Shown here: piece after piece, positions 59,505 through 64,000 of the stretch | How the letters are laid out: the number at the start of each line of letters is the position of its first letter | Position numbering within the stretch: position 1 is the stretch's first letter | Assembly (NCBI RefSeq): GCF_041146395.1 | Contig: NC_090989.1 | Coordinates: forward strand, 221,682,843 to 221,746,842 | Direction of reading: 5' to 3' | Source of the DNA: Eulemur rufifrons | Taxonomy: Eukaryota > Chordata > Mammalia > Primates > Lemuridae | Length of the DNA: 64,000 bases | Notes under the pieces: generated by a model | Told to the model about the DNA's origin: nothing | What the model saw: the letters and a program-made list of their open reading frames with translations, nothing else | The model's database searches: none | Position numbers and translations under genes: made by a program

Positions 59505-59715
59505 GTCAGCAAGTCAAGGGCTCAGACTCTGGAGACAGGCTGCCTGGGTTCAAGTTCCAGCTTTGCCACTGGCAGCATGAACTTGAACACCCTCCTTAAC
59601 CTCAGTTTCCCCATCTGTAAAGTGGGATTAATAACAGCATTCACTTCATAGTATTATTGTAAGAATTAAGTGAGTCAGCATGTGCAAAGAGCTGAGAGCA
59701 GTGCCATGTATTATA
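59505..59715 (+). mobile_element. MIR SINE, well preserved
   Basis: 'agactctggagacaggctgc', 'ctgggttcaagttccagctt', 'cctcagtttccccatctgta', 'aagtgggattaataacagca' and 'gtaagaattaagtgagtcag' give nearly the full MIR consensus order. Confidence 0.92.
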
Positions 59716-60567
59716 ATTTACCTAGAAAATGTGTCTATAAAATTTTATGCCTTCAAATGTTTGCATTTTCATAATTTTAGCCTTTTACCCACTTTTGATG
59801 TGCTGAGCAACACCATTTATGGTATTAATAAAATAAAATACAGTTTTTGGAAAATGTAGGTCTTGATGCTTTCTAGATGGTGAAAATCTTCAGATGTGGG
59901 TTCTTGAGCTATAAATGCTTTTTCAATGAATACAAGCAAATTGTCTCGCAGAGCAATTTAACACATAGTGACCAAATACCTTCATCCTCTCATTTTATAT
60001 ATCATATAAAGAAATGTCACTTCATTCTTAGGTTGTGAAGCAGTTAGACCCTGGATGAAAATTAAAAGTTACTAAGTTATCAGCTATAATGGAGGGATAG
60101 TGACTGTCTGATGACATTATCAAAACACCCATCAACACTCAACTTATCTTTAAAAGTCAGTATACATGGAAGTGCAGACTTAATACAAAGATACATTCAT
60201 CTGTGATTACTGGTTTTATGATGCCATTTTTCTTAGGAGTGCTATAAATATACAATTTCTCTTGGTACAAATCAGTTCACTTTATATAAGTTGTATAGAC
60301 AAATATTTAAAGAAAATATGTCTTAAATAGCTCAATCAGGCCCATACCTTTGCTATTATATTGAAAAATGTTTTATATATAATGTTTTCATCATCACTAT
60401 CCCATGGTTTTTATTGACCAGCCATTGATCCTGTGGCATGAAGACTGTCATCGCACCAGCACTAAAATCATCCTTTTTCTCCCAACCACTCTTCTTTCTG
60501 TTTTCCCTCTTCTGACAAATGAGCCCACCATCCACTAAGTTACCCTGTTTGATATTCTAGGGTTCAT
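59716..60567. other. Unique sequence, no gene recognised
   Basis: AT-rich sequence with no recognised repeat or exon. Confidence 0.4.
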
Positions 60568-60582
60568 CTTCCCCTCCTTCTT

Positions 60583-60915
60583 TTTTTTTTTTTTTTGTTG
60601 TTGAGACAGAGTCTCACTTTGTTGCCCAGGCTAGAGTGAGTGCCGTGGCGTCAGCTTAGCTCACAGCAACCTCAGACTCCTCGGCTTAAGCGATCCTACC
60701 GCCTCAGCCTCCCGAGTAGCTGGGACTACAGGCATGCGCCACCATGCCCGGCTAATTTTTTTATATAGATTTTTAGTTGTCCATATAATGTCTTTCTATT
60801 TTTAGTAGAGACGGGGTCTCGCTCAGGCTGGTCTCGAACTCCTGACCTTGAGCGATCCACCCGCCTCGGCCTCCCAGAGTGCTAGGATTACAGGCGTGAG
60901 CCACCGCGCCCGGCC
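60583..60915 (-). mobile_element. Young strepsirrhine-type Alu, reverse orientation, 15-bp perfect TSD
   Basis: Antisense Alu with a T tail, 'gagacagagtctcactttgt', the lemur-type 'gagtgccgtggcgtcagctt', the inter-arm spacer near 60,765-60,805, and a 'gccaccgcgcccggcc' end. The flanks cttcccctccttctt are identical at 60568-60582 and 60916-60930. It lies in opposite orientation to the Alu at 55,877. The frame at 60848-61210 starts in the Alu and is not a gene. Confidence 0.97.
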
Positions 60916-61037
60916 CTTCCCCTCCTTCTTCCTTACACTGTACCCCCCTCCCATCCAGTCATTTACCACATTCTCACAAGTCTCTCCTCTAAATATCCTT
61001 TACTTAAGAGCTCATCTCTTTTGTTTTCCTCATCTTT

Positions 61038-61137
61038 TTTTTTTTTTTAATTTCAGCTTATTATGGGGGTACAAAAGTTCAGGTTACATACGTTGCCCAT
61101 GTACCGCCCATCCCCCTGAGTCAGAGCTTCAAGTGTG
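61038..61137 (-). mobile_element. 100-bp L1 3' end, reverse orientation, with 8-bp flanking repeat
   Basis: A T-run, 'aatttcagcttattatgggg', 'gtacaaaagttcaggttaca' and 'tgagtcagagcttcaagtgt' are the antisense strepsirrhine L1 3' UTR terminus, as at 38,489-38,593. tcatcttt flanks it at 61030-61037 and 61138-61145. Confidence 0.85.
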
Positions 61138-61145
61138 TCATCTTT

Positions 61146-61539
61146 ATCTACAGGATTACAGCCCTTTCCTAAATGTTTTCCCCTCTACTCTGTGTGCTAC
61201 ATTGCTTTAGAGGTATAACCTTAAGGCAACTCTTCTACCCATGCAAATACGAGATTACTAGGCACATCCCAGAGTACTCTGTAGACACTCATTCTGCACC
61301 ACGTTAAAGATGGCGCGTTTGAGAAATGCTGGGTTGAGCTGTGTTAAACAGGATTCTTCATTGTAAGATTTCTCAGAGTTTTTAGGACTTGTACATTATA
61401 AATGTCCAAAAGGATCTTACAATACATAACTTTTTTTCTAAATTTAACTGATTAAGCTCTATTTTTTTGGAAGAATACAGAGAGAAGTGGTGTTTTGTGG
61501 AATACACTTTGTGAAATGCTATTTTATTTGCCTCTCCAA
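61146..61539. other. Unique sequence, no gene recognised
   Basis: The stretch 'agagtactctgtagacactc' to 'gagaaatgctgggttgagct' near 61,270-61,340 may be a weak hAT fragment. Not assigned. Confidence 0.3.
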
Positions 61540-62040
61540 ACCCTCAAAAATCCACATTATCATATAAGATAAAGCATAAATTCCTTAACATGCATTACAA
61601 GGGCCTCCGTGGCCAGCCCCCTGCTATCACCCTTGCCTTGTACACAGTGTCTGTCCTTGCACACACCTTTCGTTTTGGCCTCATCAAACTATGTCTAGAT
61701 GCCATGTCACCCATCTTGTTCTGCCTTGCATTCACTGCCATCTCTACCTGAAATGCTTTCCTTCACGTTGTGTACTTGATAAGCTTTCTTCATCCGTCAA
61801 GTTGGGGTGCAAATATCACCTCCTTTGTAAAACTTCCCCTGACCCACCCAAGAGGTCCATGTCTTTCTCCTTCATAGTCCCTGGTACTTATCTCTCTTGT
61901 AGTTCTCATCATATTTTATTAAAGTTATTTGCACATAGTCCCCCTTCCGTACCAGAATTGGGGGATCCTTGATGTTCAGTGGTCTTCAATCTTATGTGCC
62001 TGGCACCTGTCACACAGTTGGTGCTCAGTAAGAAAAGGAA
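61540..62040 (+). mobile_element. L2 LINE 3' region, about 500 bp
   Basis: 'agggcctccgtggccagccc', 'cttgttctgccttgcattca', 'ctgaaatgctttccttcacg', 'gcaaatatcacctcctttgt', 'aaaacttcccctgacccacc' and 'gtgcctggcacctgtcacac' reproduce the L2 3' consensus order. Frames in both directions here are repeat-derived. Confidence 0.88.
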
Positions 62041-63740
62041 TAGTGCTCCGGTAGTGGTGAATGGACACACTGCTGTCAGAGGAGAGAGCTGCAATTCAAG
62101 AAAGTTAGGACGATAATGAAATCAGAAGCAAGACTCTGTTTACAAATTAATACACGTGACTTCAGCTGTGAAAACCTCAGAACAAACAGCATCTGAATCC
62201 TAAATCCATTTCCTACTAAAACAGATGTCTTCAAATCAATGTTGGGCATTTGTAACTTTGAAGGTTACTTCCTGCTTTCTCTCTTTTCTGCATTCGTGGT
62301 CACCATACTTCCGAATGAAAGAGAAAAGAGACAGAATGGCCTTCAGAGGGGCTGAAATCCTTACTGAATATGGCACATCTCAGATCCTGGAACGAGATCA
62401 AAGGAAAAGAAATAAATAGGTTTTTTTCTTTTGATTTAACCATTTGCTCTTGTCTGGCTGTAGATCATTCATTTTTGAAAACAAGGTAATTGTGGCAACA
62501 GCTGTCTGTAAGAAGCAAGCGGCAGAGTTGGCTTTGTTCCAGGAGAAAGGAGATTCAGATTATGAATTTGTTTGGAATAATCACCTTACAGGGCTTTTAC
62601 AACTGAAATGGGCAAATAGAAACCCATCATTTTACAGATAGAAAAATGGATGCTGGCACGGGATGAAAGACTTGCCCAAGGTTACAGGAACAAGAGGTTT
62701 ATATTTTGTAGGTGGCAGCGGTATGTTTTTACCTATGTTTAAAAAACATAGTTCTAAAAAGACTCAAGAAATAAACAAGAGTAGACTTTCAGATCATCAA
62801 GCAAAATAATATTGTCAGGGTTTTTCCTGTTCGTTTTGCCTTCTGTTTGTGTATAGCACGTGTCTCATGCACTAACTGATGTTTCGTGTTAATGGGTTGT
62901 TTTAGCAGAGGTGTGTGGAGAGGATAGATAAAGGAATGATTTAGGAGGAGATGGTTGGTGTTTGCAGACGCAGGCAGGATGCTGGATGCTTGACCAGCCA
63001 AGGGGTGCTATGGGAGATCACTATCTTGTAAAAGTTTTTGCAAGGTGGATCTAAAGGCACTCTTTTACCATTTTCATATCCTTTTGTTTCCCACTATAGG
63101 AGGTTCCAATTCTTGATAAGCTATTTCAGCATTTTTTTTAAGTTAGCATTAAAAAAATTAGTAAAAAAATTACCATTTATGGAAGCAAGATAATTTAGAC
63201 AGTTTAGGCATGAGGCAATGGGAATGCAAACATGAACAGAGATGGCCACAGCAGTAGGGTCTGGCCATGTTTGCATTACAAGGAAGACCCTGTCATGGAT
63301 TGGTGGTAGCTATAGGGACTTCAACACAATCCTTTTGTGGCTAAGTTGGGCTGGTTAAAGGAAAGACATGGCTCCATGGCTACTGAAGTTAGCAGAATCC
63401 AAAACTGTGTGTGGCTTTGCTGGAATGAGGGCTATTTTTGAAAGAGATGGGAGCTTTCTTCTGATAGTTGGGAAACTTCAGCCATCCTTATCTGCATGAA
63501 AGGTAAGAAGGAAAAGTTTGTCCTCATTCCTCTCATCTTCATTTTTGTTCCGGGCTCTTTCTTTTCTCTCCTTGCCCTTATCGCCTCTGCACAGCATTTG
63601 ATCTTATCACGTACACATAAAGCTTCTACAGACTATCTAAATACGTACAAGACCAGATTGTTAACGTGTTTTTGCATTCAACCTTTGAAAAATACAGTTT
63701 TGCAGATCATAATACTTTGGATAAAACCAAAGCATTTTTT
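62041..63740. other. Mostly unique sequence, no gene recognised
   Basis: A short antisense MIR-like block lies at 62,620-62,700 ('ccatcattttacagatagaa' then 'acttgcccaaggttacagga'). Frames at 62225-62419, 62444-62641 and 63496-63747 have no recognised similarity. Confidence 0.45.
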
Positions 63741-64000
63741 AAATTAATTTTTAATTAGCAAGTAAAAACTATATCTATTTATCATGCACAACATGATGTT
63801 TTAAAATATGCATACATTGTGGAATGGCCAAATGGAGCTAATTAACATATGCATTAACTCACTTATCTTTTTTATGGTGAGAATACTTAAAAATCTCTGT
63901 TAGCAATTTCCAAGTGTATAATATATTGTTATTAACTATCATCACCATGTTGTACAAGAGATTTCCTAAACTTATTTCTCCTGTCTAACTGAAATTTTGT
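63741..64000 (-). mobile_element. L1MA-type 3' UTR, reverse orientation, cut by the window edge
   Basis: 'cacaacatgatgttttaaaa', 'tacattgtggaatggccaaa', 'gctaattaacatatgcatta' and 'tattgttattaactatcatc' are the antisense L1MA/L1PB-age 3' UTR. It continues beyond position 64000. Confidence 0.93.

Overview
This is vertebrate, specifically primate, genomic DNA with no recognisable host protein-coding exon. It is AT-rich and built from mammalian interspersed repeats: Alu, L1, L2, MIR, MER5/MER1-type hAT DNA transposons and ERV-type LTRs, separated by unique sequence. Nearly every open frame is short and is either chance or an antisense shadow of a repeat. Three young Alu copies carry a right-arm variant and an extra A/T-rich spacer between the arms that I associate with strepsirrhine (lemur-type) Alus. 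Several L1 3' ends end in the 'ttttgtacccccataat..ctgaaat' tail found in strepsirrhine L1s. I therefore infer a lemur or related strepsirrhine. The window could be intergenic or lie in a large intron; the sequence does not decide which.

Layout. 1-7 kb: an old L1 on the minus strand, 3.2 kb of unassigned DNA, an AluJ-like copy and an old L1 on the plus strand. 7-14.6 kb: a repeat-free segment with TALE-type motifs, a young Alu with a target-site duplication (TSD), MER5-like hAT fragments, an ancient vertebrate LINE 3' tail, a MER5A split by a three-monomer Alu, MIRs and an L1 3' end. 14.6-23.3 kb: mostly unique sequence with a GC-rich patch, a polypyrimidine tract, MIRs and L2. 23.3-30.5 kb: a long degraded L1 on the minus strand, split by a 459-bp solo LTR, then a second ERV LTR. 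30.5-40 kb: MIR, L2-like and L1 fragments, plus a clear twin-primed (5'-inverted) recent L1 with a 15-bp TSD. 40-46 kb: another old L1 and a nearly complete 2.6-kb hAT-Charlie element with a broken transposase gene. 46-64 kb: unique stretches, an ERV-like repeat, a 1.6-kb truncated L1, L2/MIR copies, two young Alus in opposite orientation, a MER1-type deletion derivative and an L1MA-type 3' end running off the right edge.

The only real coding relic is the hAT transposase pseudogene at about 43.2-45.0 kb, apart from L1 ORF2 remnants. No rRNA, tRNA, CRISPR or bacterial-type regulatory feature was seen. Repeat family names are from memory of consensus sequences; boundaries without a stated TSD or terminal repeat are approximate. 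I did not find a convincing undescribed biological system. The most informative items are mobile-element structures and a few candidate non-coding regulatory segments.
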